Below are positions 46,219 through 55,853 of a stretch of DNA of 64,000 bases, piece by piece. The DNA is taken from positions 83,036-147,035 of the forward strand of contig CAILJM010000027.1 in the NCBI GenBank assembly GCA_903834515.1. The letters are read 5' to 3'. Position numbers and translations under genes: made by a program. Every line of letters begins with the position of its first letter. Positions within the stretch are counted from its first letter, which is position 1. The stretch is from an uncultured Actinomycetes bacterium. GTDB lineage: Bacteria; Actinomycetota; Actinomycetes; Nanopelagicales; Nanopelagicaceae. The notes beneath the pieces are model-generated. The model did no database searches. It saw only the letters and a list, made by a program, of their open reading frames with translations, and was not told where the DNA came from.

Positions 46219-48063
46219 ATGTCTTCACCCTCGTCACCCTCGTCACCCTCGTCACCCTCGTCACCCTCGTCACCCTCGTCACCCTCGTCACCCTCGTCAC
46301 CAACTTCAGCAAAACGTTTAACCTACATCCCACCAATCGATGGGTTACGCGCTCTTGCTGTTACGGCTGTACTCCTTTACCACCTTGGGCTTTCCTGGAT
46401 TCCTGGTGGCTTTCTTGGCGTAGATCTTTTTTTTGTCATTAGTGGATATGTGATCACTCGGCTGATCCTAGATTCGATAAGCCGCACTGGCCTCTTGGAT
46501 CTTCGCGAATTTTTCTTCGCTCGCCTGCGGCGGCTCTATCCAGCACTTCTTTTTATGATGGCTGGAACCACGCTTCTCATAGCCCTATTCGCCCCAGATT
46601 CGATCCATAGGTTTCTCCGAGATATTCCTTATGTACTCACCGGGACGAACAATTGGCGATTGGTAGCAGTCCATCAAAACTACTTCGAGAGTCTGGGCAG
46701 GCCCCCGCTTCTTCAACATACCTGGTCTCTCGGTGTGGAATTTCAATTTTATTTAATTTGGCCGTTGATTCTTATCTTCGCTGTAAATAGATTTGGAAAG
46801 CGGAACTTGGCCAAGGTTGCACTACTTATCGCAATGATCTCTGGCACCGCTCTCTTCATTTTTTCACTCACGGTAGATTCAGCATCCTCTGTTTACCGCA
46901 TAAGCCATATCTATTTTGGAACCGATACTCATAGCCTTGGACTCTTCCTTGGATCTGCACTCGCTGTTAGTTGGGTACCTCAAAATCTCACGCCCGTTAT
47001 CACCCAGCGAGCCCAAGATTTTGTCGATGGGGTAGGCGTCATCGGTTTTATTGGATTACTCACTTCGTTTCTATTTATCGACGAGAGCAATCCAACCCTT
47101 TATCGGATTGCATTCCCCCTCGTGAGCGCCTTCGGTTGCGCAGTGATTACTTCACTCGTGCATCCTGCTTCTCGCTTCGCTCCCCTTTTGAGCTCACGTT
47201 GGATACTATGGATCGGCGCTCGGTCGTATGGCATTTATCTTTGGCATTGGGTTATCTTTCAAATCACTCGCCCTAATGTAGATCTTGCCGGTGCTACGTG
47301 GGCTATCAACTTTGCACGAATCCTGATTGTTCTCGCTCTTGCCGATATCTCATTGAGATGGATTGAAATTCCGATCAGACGTGGAGTCTTGAGCAACTGG
47401 CTCAGAGGCTTGAAATATCACACACCTCGAGTCCGAAGGAAAGCGAGGGCGGCCATCGGCGGAACAATCCTTCTCTCCTGCCTGGCTACCTCTGCCGCAG
47501 CGCTGGGAGCGATTCACCGTGCTGACTCTGCAGTCGATTCAACTGCGCGTATGAAGACGACAATCATCTCCACGCCAGCGCCATCCAAACCCGGCGTCCC
47601 GGGACTCTGGGTGACCGGTGATTCAGTCATCCTTGGTATTCACGAAAAACTTGCTTCTCACTTGCCGGTGGCCCTGATCAATGCACACGTTGGACGACAG
47701 ATCGATGAGCTCATAAATGTTGTTAAGCAGGATCAGCCGCAAGTAGCACATAGCATCGTCATACTCGACCTTGGGAATAACAATCGCCTGACTAGGGGTT
47801 CAGTCAGAACACTGCTCGATCTCTTGAAAAACCAACCAAAGATTATCGTTGTAAATACCGCGGTACCACGGCCCTGGGCGAGCGAAAATGATCTCATTTT
47901 GAACGAAGTCATACCTGAGTATCCCAATGCAATTCTTGTTGACTGGGCTGCGCTCTCAGCTGGCCACCCAGAATATTTTGCACCAGATGGTGTTCACCTC
48001 GTAGATGCCGGTAGCGATATCTATGTTGCGGCTATATTGGAGCATTTGCCAAAAAGTTTGTAA
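46219..48063 (+). CDS. Acyltransferase-3 family membrane protein with SGNH domain
   Basis: A 614-residue membrane protein. The N-terminal acyltransferase-3 domain (residues about 35-390) has IDGLRALAVTAVLLYHLG, FLGVDLFFVISGYVIT, FFARLRRLYPALL and TWSLGVEFQFYLIWPL, about ten membrane segments. A TM-linked C-terminal SGNH hydrolase-type domain (about 455-610) shows GDSVILG, DLGNNN and PDGVHL, the Ser, Gly/Asn and Asp-His blocks. Such proteins O-acetylate cell-wall or surface polysaccharides. Residues 2-28 are Ser-Ser-Pro repeats encoded by a 9-bp tandem array, an unusual cytoplasmic tail. The start ATG directly follows the upstream stop (TAAATG). Confidence 0.88.
   Translation: MSSPSSPSSPSSPSSPSSPSSPSSPSSPTSAKRLTYIPPIDGLRALAVTAVLLYHLGLSWIPGGFLGVDLFFVISGYVITRLILDSISRTGLLDLREFFFARLRRLYPALLFMMAGTTLLIALFAPDSIHRFLRDIPYVLTGTNNWRLVAVHQNYFESLGRPPLLQHTWSLGVEFQFYLIWPLILIFAVNRFGKRNLAKVALLIAMISGTALFIFSLTVDSASSVYRISHIYFGTDTHSLGLFLGSALAVSWVPQNLTPVITQRAQDFVDGVGVIGFIGLLTSFLFIDESNPTLYRIAFPLVSAFGCAVITSLVHPASRFAPLLSSRWILWIGARSYGIYLWHWVIFQITRPNVDLAGATWAINFARILIVLALADISLRWIEIPIRRGVLSNWLRGLKYHTPRVRRKARAAIGGTILLSCLATSAAALGAIHRADSAVDSTARMKTTIISTPAPSKPGVPGLWVTGDSVILGIHEKLASHLPVALINAHVGRQIDELINVVKQDQPQVAHSIVILDLGNNNRLTRGSVRTLLDLLKNQPKIIVVNTAVPRPWASENDLILNEVIPEYPNAILVDWAALSAGHPEYFAPDGVHLVDAGSDIYVAAILEHLPKSL
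46225..46296 (+). repeat. 9-bp in-frame tandem repeat TCACCCTCG, eight units
   Basis: Eight perfect copies of TCACCCTCG encode Ser-Pro-Ser repeats just after the acyltransferase start codon, with a partial ninth copy. Perfect identity implies recent expansion or strong homogenisation. Copy-number change keeps the frame. Confidence 0.96.
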
Positions 48064-48093
48064 CTTCTAAGCGCTCTTGAGAGTGAGGATTGA

Positions 48094-48126
48094 AAAGAGC
48101 CCGCCACTATAGGTGGCGGGCTCTTT
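48094..48126. terminator. Bidirectional terminator between convergent genes
   Basis: AAAGAGCCCGCCAC (48094-48107) pairs perfectly with GTGGCGGGCTCTTT (48113-48126), 14 bp with a 5-nt loop. The A and T ends allow termination for both the acyltransferase gene and the opposing H1-like gene. Confidence 0.92.
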
Positions 48127-48146
48127 CGTATAACGTGGTTTATCGA

Positions 48147-49049
48147 TTAGAAGTACTGTCCAGCCAATCCGAATGCCTTAGCTGAAACGATCTTGCCATC
48201 AGCATAAACTGAAGAGACTCGGAATGAACTCCAACCTTCGGTTGATCCCTTATTGATATCAAAGGTGAGTTGTGATGCAGGAACTGCTGAAATCAACTTC
48301 CATGCCCCACCGTTAGCTTGAATTTCAACGTTGAAGTAAGAGAGTCCATCAACGGCCGCTGGCGCGCGCCAAAGAATCGTAGCTCCAGTAGCGGTGTAGT
48401 GAGCTACAACGCCAACCGGTGCTTCATGAGTTGCATCTGCTCCTGCTGCTGAAGAAGCCGCGGTAGGTGCAGCCGATGTTGACGTTGAAGCGCTCTCTGA
48501 TGCAGAGGCTGTTGCTTCAGCACTCGCCGTGGTAGCGGATGGAGATGCGGTAGGGGTATCGGTTGAAGATGTCGAATTATGGCTACGAGAAACCACAGCG
48601 ACTGCAAGAAGTGCAATACCAGCAATGACAGTAACAACAACGCGTGATGATGAGCGCTTTGCCTGAACTTCACTCTTTGATGAGTATGTCGGCGTTAATG
48701 AGCTCTCAAGTGGTGCGATTGGCGAAACTTTAGTAACAGGCGTACTTGTCACTGAAGCGAGCGGCTTAATCGCTGCAGATGCTGAAGTGGGTACTGGTGG
48801 AATCACAATACGATCTGCTGAACGCGATGCAACCTTCTTCGCGGAAGCTTTCTTCGCAGAAGCTTTCTTTACGGGCGCCTTCTTGGCTACTGCCTTTTTG
48901 GCAACAACCTTCTTTACAGGTGCCTTCTTCGCGACCTTCTTTGCAACAGCTTTTTTAGCAGGCGCTTTCTTAGCAACAGCTTTTTTAGCAGGCGCTTTCT
49001 TTGCAGGTGCCTTCTTGGCGACCTTCTTTGCGGTCTTCTTTACTGCCAC
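48147..49049 (-). CDS. Histone-H1-like, single-pass membrane protein with fibronectin-type C-terminal domain
   Basis: A 300-residue protein starting with GTG (AAGGAG 8 nt upstream). Residues 1-75 are almost only Lys, Ala, Val and Pro ([13 protein letters not shown] type), like the nucleoid-binding tails of H1-like and HupB proteins. A membrane segment follows at about 137-154 ([18 protein letters not shown]), then a Ser/Thr/Ala linker (155-210) and a beta-rich domain (215-300: [40 protein letters not shown]) resembling fibronectin type III. With the basic part inside the cell, the protein could tie DNA to the envelope. That is inference; no close family is recognised. Confidence 0.72.
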   Translation of the reverse strand: MAVKKTAKKVAKKAPAKKAPAKKAVAKKAPAKKAVAKKVAKKAPVKKVVAKKAVAKKAPVKKASAKKASAKKVASRSADRIVIPPVPTSASAAIKPLASVTSTPVTKVSPIAPLESSLTPTYSSKSEVQAKRSSSRVVVTVIAGIALLAVAVVSRSHNSTSSTDTPTASPSATTASAEATASASESASTSTSAAPTAASSAAGADATHEAPVGVVAHYTATGATILWRAPAAVDGLSYFNVEIQANGGAWKLISAVPASQLTFDINKGSTEGWSSFRVSSVYADGKIVSAKAFGLAGQYF

Positions 49050-49105
49050 AGTTGGACTCCTTGTAGTCGTTCTCTCATGAGAAACTTTTCACTGGTTTAA
49101 GGATA

Positions 49106-49765
49106 CTAGAGAAGTTCGATCAAAATAGGCGCGATAGCGCGCATGGCGCGACCACGGTGACTGATCGCGTCTTTCTCGTGGGCTGAGAGCTCGGCCGAAG
49201 TCAGTGAATACCCATCGGGAATAAAGATGGGGTCATAACCGAATCCCCCGCTGCCTCGCGGAGCCTCAATTAACTGGCCCTTCATTTCGCCAATTTCAAT
49301 CAGATCCCCGATCTCTCCATCCCCTTCCGAATCTCGTTCCGAATCCCCAGCCGGATCTCCCTTCGGGAAGGAGAGGGCGATCGCGCAGCGAAAGGATGCC
49401 GAGCGGTCAACCGTGGATACCTTTGCTGCAAGTTCTGCCATTTGAGCGAGGACCTTCGCAGTATTTGCCTGATCATCACCATGGGAACCTGCCCATCGCG
49501 CCGAGAAGACTCCCGGATCTCCGTTTAGGGCATTTACAAATAATCCGCTGTCATCAGCAAGTGCTGGTAGGCCGGTAAATGCCGCCACTGCTCTCGATTT
49601 AAGAAGGGCGTTTTCGGTCAGGGTGGATCCAGTCTCCTCTACATCTGGCATATCGGGAAAATCGGCGAGGCCTAACACTTTAATATCGCTGGCTAGTTCT
49701 GTGAGGAGGCGTTCGAACTCTGCAATCTTTCCAAGATTGCGGGTAGCCAAGACAACTTTCTTCAT
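49106..49765 (-). CDS. rdgB: Non-canonical purine NTP pyrophosphatase (RdgB/HAM1)
   Basis: It hydrolyses (d)ITP and XTP to keep deaminated bases out of nucleic acids. It has 219 residues from the ATG at 49765 ([17 protein letters not shown]), which overlaps the rph stop as TAATG. VVLATRNxGK, ALADDSGLFVNALNGDPGVFSARW and RGSGGFGYDPIFIPDGY are the family motifs. The stretch at about residues 145-165 (GDPAGDSERDSEGDGEIGD) is an acidic insertion longer than usual. The rph-rdgB order is widely conserved. Confidence 0.95.
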   Translation of the reverse strand: MKKVVLATRNLGKIAEFERLLTELASDIKVLGLADFPDMPDVEETGSTLTENALLKSRAVAAFTGLPALADDSGLFVNALNGDPGVFSARWAGSHGDDQANTAKVLAQMAELAAKVSTVDRSASFRCAIALSFPKGDPAGDSERDSEGDGEIGDLIEIGEMKGQLIEAPRGSGGFGYDPIFIPDGYSLTSAELSAHEKDAISHRGRAMRAIAPILIELL

Positions 49766-50505
49766 TAGCCTGCGTTCGCTTGAGCAAGGGCTGCGGCCTG
49801 AAGGGCGGTGAGTTCGATACATCCTGCTACTCCGAGATCCAAGAGTTGATTAAGGAGATCGCGATTGAATGGAACGCCTTCAGCCGTCCCCTGCACTTCA
49901 ACGAAATTACCATCGCCGGTACAGACGATATTCATATCAGTGTCAGCGTCGACATCCTCTAGGTAGCAAAGGTCGAGCATAGGCACTCCTTTGATGATTC
50001 CCACACTCACCGCTGATACGGACTGACGTAGCGGCTTGCGATCAGCGAGTATGTGGCCTTGGCTCTTTGCCCAGGTAATCGCATCCGCTAATGCAACATA
50101 TGCACCCGTGATCGCCGCGGTGCGAGTTCCGCCATCGGCTTGCAAAACATCACAGTCAATAACGATGGTATTTTCACCAAGCGCTTGCAAATCAACGACC
50201 GCTCGCAAAGAGCGCCCTACCAATCGAGAGATCTCTTGCGTACGTCCACCAAGCTTGCCTTTTACGCTCTCACGATCTGATCGTGTGTGTGTTGCGCGAG
50301 GTAGCATCGCATACTCAGATGTGACCCAGCCCGCGCCCTTACCAGTTAACCACCGCGGGACACCAGGGGTGAAAGATGCAACACAGAGAACTCGCGTGTT
50401 TCCAAACTCGACTAGGACAGATCCCTCAGCATTTTTCAACCAGTTTCGCTGAAATGAGATAGGACGAAGTTGATCCGGATTACGGCCATCTGAACGTTTT
50501 GACAC
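49765..50505 (-). CDS. rph: Ribonuclease PH
   Basis: A phosphate-dependent exoribonuclease that trims tRNA 3' ends. It has 246 residues. [56 protein letters not shown] and [20 protein letters not shown] are the family blocks, with the RNase PH-type Asp residues. It lies between murI (52 bp upstream) and rdgB (overlapping). Confidence 0.97.
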   Translation of the reverse strand: MSKRSDGRNPDQLRPISFQRNWLKNAEGSVLVEFGNTRVLCVASFTPGVPRWLTGKGAGWVTSEYAMLPRATHTRSDRESVKGKLGGRTQEISRLVGRSLRAVVDLQALGENTIVIDCDVLQADGGTRTAAITGAYVALADAITWAKSQGHILADRKPLRQSVSAVSVGIIKGVPMLDLCYLEDVDADTDMNIVCTGDGNFVEVQGTAEGVPFNRDLLNQLLDLGVAGCIELTALQAAALAQANAG

Positions 50506-50557
50506 TTTGTTCTCTCTTCTCTGCGATTTTGGTCTGATTAATCAATGGGAAATATTC

Positions 50558-51346
50558 TTAGAGGTGGTTCTCAACGCGAGATACCTCAGGCCCTAAAAAC
50601 CTTCGGGCGAGTGCTGAAAAAGCGGCGGCATCTCCGGTTGAAACGAATCGATAGGAAGGTGTCCCATCGGTATTCAGGAGGTCATGCTCTACAAGAGTGC
50701 GATAAAGATCTTTAGCGGTCTCTTCCGCACTTGATACAAGCGTGACGTAGTCACCCATGACATACGAGATAACGCCAGTAAGGAGTGGATAGTGAGTACA
50801 GCCAAGAACTAAAGTATCGATACCCTGATCTAAAAGGGGGCGCAAATACTCTTGTGCGACTGCGGTAATTGCTGCGCCGGATGTCTCACCGCGCTCTACA
50901 AATTCGACAAACTTCGGACAGGCGATCGTCGTAATTTCCAAGTGCGGGGCGGCGGTAAATGCATCCAGATAGGCTCCCGAGTCGATCGTTGCTTGGGTGC
51001 CGATAACTCCAACTTTGCCAGACCGTGTCGCAGCTACGGCACGCCGCGCTGCTGGTTGAATGACTTCAATAACAGGAATTTCATAACGCTCGCGTGCATC
51101 GCGAAGCATGGCGGCGCTTGCAGTATTACATGCAATAACGAGCGCTTTTGCTCCTGCCGCAACGAGTTGATCCAGAGATTCCAAGGCGAAGCTTCTGACC
51201 TCTGCTAATGGACGCGGCCCATACGGCCCACGCGCGCTATCCCCAAGATAGAGTATTGATTCGTGTGGTAGCTGATCAATGATCGCTCGGGCGACCGTGA
51301 GTCCCCCTACTCCTGAATCGAATATTCCGATGGGAGCGTTATTCAT
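50558..51346 (-). CDS. murI: Glutamate racemase
   Basis: It makes D-glutamate for peptidoglycan. It has 262 residues. [17 protein letters not shown] at the N terminus, [14 protein letters not shown] (first catalytic Cys) and [13 protein letters not shown] (second catalytic Cys) are complete. It follows the DUF2017 gene by 9 bp in the same direction. Confidence 0.97.
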   Translation of the reverse strand: MNNAPIGIFDSGVGGLTVARAIIDQLPHESILYLGDSARGPYGPRPLAEVRSFALESLDQLVAAGAKALVIACNTASAAMLRDARERYEIPVIEVIQPAARRAVAATRSGKVGVIGTQATIDSGAYLDAFTAAPHLEITTIACPKFVEFVERGETSGAAITAVAQEYLRPLLDQGIDTLVLGCTHYPLLTGVISYVMGDYVTLVSSAEETAKDLYRTLVEHDLLNTDGTPSYRFVSTGDAAAFSALARRFLGPEVSRVENHL

Positions 51347-51355
51347 GCCTTCAGT

Positions 51356-51904
51356 TTAGAGCAATGCCAAGAGGTTCTGCTGCAGCCAGCCCAGCCAGTA
51401 GTACACGGCGAAGAGCGGTTTTTGTGGGTCCTCGTCAGGCAACGATTCGAAGAGTTGAAAACTATCTTCATTGATTTCAAGTCGTACGCTTAGCGCCAGG
51501 CGCAAATCGTTGAGTGCCAATAACCACGTATCAGCTTCAAGATCGTCGACCGTACCCGCCTTCTCCTCATCAACAAGAATGGCGAGATGAGCGCGCACCT
51601 CTCGAAGTGCACGCTGCTTTGCGGATCGAATAGTCGATTCGGTATACCTTCTAAAATCACCAGCTGCTTCAGGATCCGAGTAAGCATTGGGAAGCAGTCT
51701 CATAAGCACTGGATCTTCTGGCGCGACGACCTCATGCTGCATTGACATGAGTTGAGCAAATGGATCCGTTGTATCGTAATGGTGGAAGAAATCTCCTTCT
51801 CCAAGGAGTTCGAGGAGTTGCTCCACTAAATTGATGAGAATATGAGCTTCATCAAGAGTGAGATCTAGAGAGAATGCATCCCCAGTTTTTTCAAAGTTAG
51901 ACAT
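51356..51904 (-). CDS. DUF2017 family protein
   Basis: A 182-residue actinobacterial protein of unknown function. Features are an N-terminal LDLTLDEAHILINLVEQLLELL helix, a PVLMRLLPNAYSDPEAAGDFRRYTES segment with the conserved LxPNAY...E-FRR pattern, and C-terminal LNDLRLALSVRLEI helices. It is conserved next to clpS and murI in Actinobacteria, as seen here. A link to ClpS-dependent proteolysis is suggested only by that context. Confidence 0.87.
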   Translation of the reverse strand: MSNFEKTGDAFSLDLTLDEAHILINLVEQLLELLGEGDFFHHYDTTDPFAQLMSMQHEVVAPEDPVLMRLLPNAYSDPEAAGDFRRYTESTIRSAKQRALREVRAHLAILVDEEKAGTVDDLEADTWLLALNDLRLALSVRLEINEDSFQLFESLPDEDPQKPLFAVYYWLGWLQQNLLALL

Positions 51905-51935
51905 TTGACTTCCAGACGTTTCTCTTCATATGCGA

Positions 51936-52259
51936 TTAAATCTTGTCGTCACGTTGGAGAGTTGCCCACAATCCATGCTCATGAAGTTGCTGGACAATCC
52001 GTTCCATCTCTTCGCGGCTTCCGTTTGCCACAACCGCCCGGCCTTCGTTGTGAATTTGCAGCATCAACTCATTTGCTCGCTCTTTGGAGAATCCAAATAA
52101 TTTTTGAAAGACAAAGACCACATAACTCATCAGGTTTACCGGATCATCCCAGACAATACAGATCCAAGGTCGATCGAGTAACTCGTGGAGCGCCGCATCT
52201 ATATCGGTGAGTGTGCTGACTCCCCCGCCTATGCCAAGACCTTCAGATTCCTGATTCAT
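51936..52259 (-). CDS. clpS: ATP-dependent Clp protease adaptor ClpS
   Basis: The N-recognin that delivers N-degron substrates to ClpCP/ClpAP. It has 107 residues. [27 protein letters not shown] is the conserved substrate-pocket region (DDPVN), and the [31 protein letters not shown] stretch binds the Clp ATPase. The start overlaps the stop of the GH18 gene as ATGA. Confidence 0.95.
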   Translation of the reverse strand: MNQESEGLGIGGGVSTLTDIDAALHELLDRPWICIVWDDPVNLMSYVVFVFQKLFGFSKERANELMLQIHNEGRAVVANGSREEMERIVQQLHEHGLWATLQRDDKI

Positions 52260-54067
52260 CGCACAAGTACTGTAACAAACTCTGATTGAGAAGTTATGAA
52301 TCGCGAATCGGAATTTGACTTTATTCGAATCCGATAAATTCCGGGTGAATTAACCTTGAGCGGAATCGAATAACTGCCATCGGCTTCCGTGGTTGCTGCC
52401 ACAAGTTTGCCGAAGGTTGAATATCCGCTCGGCGTGCCATCATCTATCTGCACTCGAATTCCAGCCTCACCGGGCTGAATGCGTCCGGAGATCACGTATG
52501 TCACTCCGTGCTTCATTGAAGTCGGCGGATTCCATGAGATTGCTCGGGCGACATTTATCGTGAGCTCCGAGGAGAGTGATGCGAGTCGATCCCAAGAACC
52601 ATCACTTCTCACGCGCACCTGTGTATTTTCTCCGATGATCACGGGAGTGGAAAGAGAACCGTCAGCACCGGTGCTCCCAACAAGTAGCGGAAGCCAGTCT
52701 GTCGTGGCTGTTTTTATTTCTATCGTTGAGGCAACGCCAACAAATGGCGTGGTATCTCTCTTGGACAGATTGGCAGTGAGGGTGAGTAGATCCCCAATCG
52801 TATTCTGCCTACTCGATGCTGAAAGCCCGGCAACAACCGGGTCTGGAGCAATGGCAACAGCTACGGTCCTTATGGCGTCAAAGGCTGCTGGATCTTCCAT
52901 GCCGAAAGTCCATTCGGCCAAACCTCCGAGATGGTACTTCGCAACCAAAGCGGCACGTAACGAGAACGATTGCGCATCCTGAAACCAAACCGTCCGAGTG
53001 GCGGTACATGTAGTGAGACTTCCATCTGCCGTAGTTCCGTTGTAATTCTTTTGATAGGTGAAAGTGCTCTCGCCATATTTCGAAATGAAGGTGGGGGTTG
53101 CGCCATACGTGGTCGCTAGGTTTGCAGCATCATGCATGACAAAGGTTGCCGCTGAGGCGGTCGGGTTTACCGTCTTTAAATAATTAATTGGAAGTGATGG
53201 ACAGGTTCCATCAACCTTCGTGACCCAATCGCGCCCGTAACCGGGTATTCCTATGAATACCTTGGATGCGGGCATTACCGAGATCGCGTATTGGACGGCG
53301 CTCTCAGTCCATGTGATGGGACCGATCGGACCGGGTGATGAGGTCGAGTAGTCGTAAGCCATGATTCTTAATCGATCAACCGCAGATCCTATTTGTTGCC
53401 AAGAGTAAAGATAGTAGCCACGTTTTCCTGATGATGGATCAAAGAGCGGTGGTGTTGTTACAGAGAGCAGTTTTCCTGCAGCGTGCAGAGAGAGGGAAAG
53501 ATCTTGAATAAATCCCACCCAACGAGGGGCGGTTGTGCTCCATGTGGTATTCGCATCAATGTAGGCGAAGGCTTCCCAATCCAAATCAATCCCATCGTAC
53601 TTATTTGCAAGGACGAGATTTGTAATTGTGGAGACAATAATCTTTTCAGTAGCTGGATTAGCTAAGTAGTTCGAGAGTACGAGCTGAACGTTTTTTCCCG
53701 TTTTGGGATTAAGCGCAGTTCCATCGGTGATGGTAGGGAGCACCAGATAGCCAGCGCCTTGCAATTGCGCAATCGTTCCGGCGATCGGTGTATTTGGGTT
53801 TGCAGCAGAATAGTTATCCTGGATGGTTTGTGGATCTTTAAGGGTGTACCAAAAAGGAGTGACTTCACTAACTAAATCTGGATTTGCCAGCGCTGCCGGA
53901 AGTGCCGTCTTGGTCGAGTAGTAAGGGATCCAACCTGAAAGAATCTTTCGTGGCGGATTATCCGCAACTGCCGGCACGGTTGTGAGAAGTGACGATGCAG
54001 AAAGCGTGACAAGTGAAAGCAGGAGCCCGACGACGACACGAAGCCTCACAAAAGTTGTAATCCGCAA
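52256..54067 (-). CDS. Secreted glycoside hydrolase family 18 protein
   Basis: A 603-residue exported protein. A signal peptide (residues 1-36) precedes a GH18 barrel; DGIDLDWE at 158-165 carries the DxxDxDxE motif with catalytic E165. The barrel resembles the spore-cortex/SpVs-type branch more than classical chitinases ([19 protein letters not shown]-like loops). The C-terminal 200 residues are two beta-sandwich-like segments ([19 protein letters not shown]). Likely substrates are peptidoglycan or chitin-type glycans. Translation appears to start at TTG, whose Shine-Dalgarno AAGGAG overlaps the stop of the DUF3039 gene; a GTG at 54046 is an alternative. Confidence 0.86.
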   Translation of the reverse strand: MRITTFVRLRVVVGLLLSLVTLSASSLLTTVPAVADNPPRKILSGWIPYYSTKTALPAALANPDLVSEVTPFWYTLKDPQTIQDNYSAANPNTPIAGTIAQLQGAGYLVLPTITDGTALNPKTGKNVQLVLSNYLANPATEKIIVSTITNLVLANKYDGIDLDWEAFAYIDANTTWSTTAPRWVGFIQDLSLSLHAAGKLLSVTTPPLFDPSSGKRGYYLYSWQQIGSAVDRLRIMAYDYSTSSPGPIGPITWTESAVQYAISVMPASKVFIGIPGYGRDWVTKVDGTCPSLPINYLKTVNPTASAATFVMHDAANLATTYGATPTFISKYGESTFTYQKNYNGTTADGSLTTCTATRTVWFQDAQSFSLRAALVAKYHLGGLAEWTFGMEDPAAFDAIRTVAVAIAPDPVVAGLSASSRQNTIGDLLTLTANLSKRDTTPFVGVASTIEIKTATTDWLPLLVGSTGADGSLSTPVIIGENTQVRVRSDGSWDRLASLSSELTINVARAISWNPPTSMKHGVTYVISGRIQPGEAGIRVQIDDGTPSGYSTFGKLVAATTEADGSYSIPLKVNSPGIYRIRIKSNSDSRFITSQSEFVTVLVR

Positions 54068-54082
54068 GGAGTACTACTCCTT
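54066..54082 (-). promoter_or_regulatory. Hairpin sequestering the GH18 ribosome-binding site and start codon
   Basis: On the minus strand the sequence is AAGGAG-TAGTA-CTCCTT followed by G. The AAGGAG Shine-Dalgarno sequence pairs with CTCCTT, which includes the first two bases of the TTG start. The DUF3039 stop codon TAG lies in the loop. A ribosome ending DUF3039 would melt the hairpin, so GH18 translation should depend on that of DUF3039. Confidence 0.65.
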
Positions 54083-54346
54083 CTTCAGCGTTGCGTAGAT
54101 CTCTTTGCAGGTAGGGCAGACTGGAAATTTCTCAGGGTCTCGATTAGGTACCCACTTCTTGCCACAGAGTGCGCGGACTGGCTTTCCAGTCACCGCAGAT
54201 TCAACAATCTTCTCTTTGCGGACATAATGAGAGAAGCGTTCATGGTCGCCATCTTCGGTAGAGAGCGGCGCCGTTGACTCTTCGGTTGCTTCCTTGGTCG
54301 ATCCTCGGGTGAGTAAACCCGGTAGATCAGATAGGCCTATGCGCAT
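54074..54346 (-). CDS. DUF3039 family protein
   Basis: A 90-residue protein with the DUF3039 pattern: HERFSHYVRKEKIVESAVTGKPVRALCGKKWVPNRDPEKFPVCPTCKEIY. The cysteines (ALCGKKW and CPTC) suggest a small zinc ribbon. Function is unknown. TAGAAT lies 7 nt upstream of the ATG (54354-54359 on the minus strand), indicating a leaderless transcript. It is translationally coupled to the GH18 gene that follows. Confidence 0.85.
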   Translation of the reverse strand: MRIGLSDLPGLLTRGSTKEATEESTAPLSTEDGDHERFSHYVRKEKIVESAVTGKPVRALCGKKWVPNRDPEKFPVCPTCKEIYATLKKE

Positions 54347-54376
54347 AGTTCCGATTCTATCGCCTAAGATTCTCAG
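54347..54376. promoter_or_regulatory. 30-bp divergent promoter with two leaderless -10 boxes
   Basis: Only 30 bp separate the start codons of DUF3039 (minus) and argF (plus). The minus strand has TAGAAT 7 nt before the DUF3039 ATG. The plus strand has TAAGAT 6 nt before the argF ATG (54365-54370). The -35 regions must lie inside the opposite coding sequences, so the two transcripts probably interfere or alternate. Confidence 0.6.
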
Positions 54377-55318
54377 ATGAAGGATCTCCTACGCACCGCA
54401 GACTTAAGTCGCGCAGATGTCGATCTACTGCTGGATACTGCCGCTAAATTCGCAACAGACCCTTTGCGCTCTAAGGATGCTCTCGCCAACCGCACAGTCG
54501 CTATTTACATGACGAAGCCTTCTACACGGACTCGATTGGCATCTGAGACTGCGGTCGCTCATTTAGGTGGGACGCCAATATTTATTAGAGGCGATGATTT
54601 GCAAATAGGTCGTGGCGAAACGATTGCAGATACGGCTCGAGTTATCAGCGGTTTCTGTTCTGCGCTTCTCATCCGTACATTCAATCAGAGCGATGTTGAT
54701 GAACTCGGCGCACATGCCACAATTCCCATTATCAACGGATTGACAGATACAGATCACCCAACTCAGTTACTTGCGGATTGGGCAACCATCCGCGAGGTCT
54801 TCGGCAACGAGATTAAGGGTCGCAAATTTACCTATATTGGCGATGGAAATAATATGGCTCACGCTTGGCTTGCGATGGGTGCCATCATGGGTGCACATGT
54901 CGTAGTTTCGACGCCAACAGGTAAGTGGGCGCCTGACAATGAGGCAATCGCAACCGCTCGAAAAATTGCCGAAAGTACAGGTGCGACTGTCGAGATTGAT
55001 CACGATCCTGAAAACGCCGCAAAGGGTTCTTCGGTTCTCTACACAGATGTCTGGATGTCCATGGGAGATCCAGAGAGCGAGCGCACTGAGAAACTGAAAG
55101 CCCTTGCTCCCTACCAAATTAATTCACATCTCATGGGATTGTCTGAGAAAGATTCAATCTTCCTGCACTGCTTACCCGCGCATCGTGGCGAAGAGGTGAC
55201 GGCCGAAGTCATTGATGGCAATCAATCACATATTTGGCGCGAAGCTTTCCATCGTCGAACTACTATTCAAGCAATTATGTATCACTTGGTTCGTGGCGAA
55301 CTCACCGGACGCGCATAG
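54377..55318 (+). CDS. argF: Ornithine carbamoyltransferase
   Basis: It makes citrulline from ornithine and carbamoyl phosphate for arginine synthesis. It has 313 residues. KPSTRTRLASETAVAHLGG holds the STRTR phosphate site. DTDHPTQLLADWATIRE and IFLHCLPAHRGEEVTAEVIDG (catalytic Cys in HCLPA) complete it. It stands apart from other arginine genes in this window and has its own leaderless promoter. Confidence 0.96.
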   Translation: MKDLLRTADLSRADVDLLLDTAAKFATDPLRSKDALANRTVAIYMTKPSTRTRLASETAVAHLGGTPIFIRGDDLQIGRGETIADTARVISGFCSALLIRTFNQSDVDELGAHATIPIINGLTDTDHPTQLLADWATIREVFGNEIKGRKFTYIGDGNNMAHAWLAMGAIMGAHVVVSTPTGKWAPDNEAIATARKIAESTGATVEIDHDPENAAKGSSVLYTDVWMSMGDPESERTEKLKALAPYQINSHLMGLSEKDSIFLHCLPAHRGEEVTAEVIDGNQSHIWREAFHRRTTIQAIMYHLVRGELTGRA

Positions 55319-55336
55319 CCCTCTTCTGCTAGAAGA

Positions 55337-55618
55337 TTATCTGCGACTGCGGGTATTTCCTGAATAAAGCTTAAAGAGGCCAAAGGCTGCGGCGAGAATG
55401 CCGAGGCCGCCCAAGATGCGGATGAAAATTGAGAGTTGCGCTGCCGCGAGAGTGAAACCCATGAGCGTCGAAAAAATTCCAAGAATGGTGGTCAAGATTC
55501 TATGTAGCCAGAAGAACGGCTTGCTTCTAGGAGAAACGCGTGACAAAAGATAAGTAGTCGGACCACCAAAGATTGCAAGCGCAATGACAATCACTGCAGT
55601 AACGGCAAGGCTCTCCAT
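55337..55618 (-). CDS. Small membrane protein, unknown
   Basis: A 93-residue protein with three hydrophobic segments (about residues 3-25, 40-62 and 66-84). The ATG at 55618 is preceded by GGAGG 10 nt upstream, preferred over the longer frame to 55687. No family is recognised. It is convergent with argF and divergent from the pirin gene. Confidence 0.65.
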   Translation of the reverse strand: MESLAVTAVIVIALAIFGGPTTYLLSRVSPRSKPFFWLHRILTTILGIFSTLMGFTLAAAQLSIFIRILGGLGILAAAFGLFKLYSGNTRSRR

Positions 55619-55853
55619 CGGCAGACACCCTCCGCTTCTCTCATGCTCTTCGGGAAACCGATCAATTCGCTTGGTGAAATCGACCAACGAGACGGCTCAT
55701 CATATTTGCTCGATCGCCTTGGGTGGAATAGCGCGACTCCCAAAAGCCTTCTATGATTCGCTAATTAGTTAAAGTTTCAACTACTTTGTCGGCGCTCTTC
55801 CGGGCGCCTTCCTCGCTAGAGTGAGCAAAGATCGAGCACAAGGGAGCGGCCAC

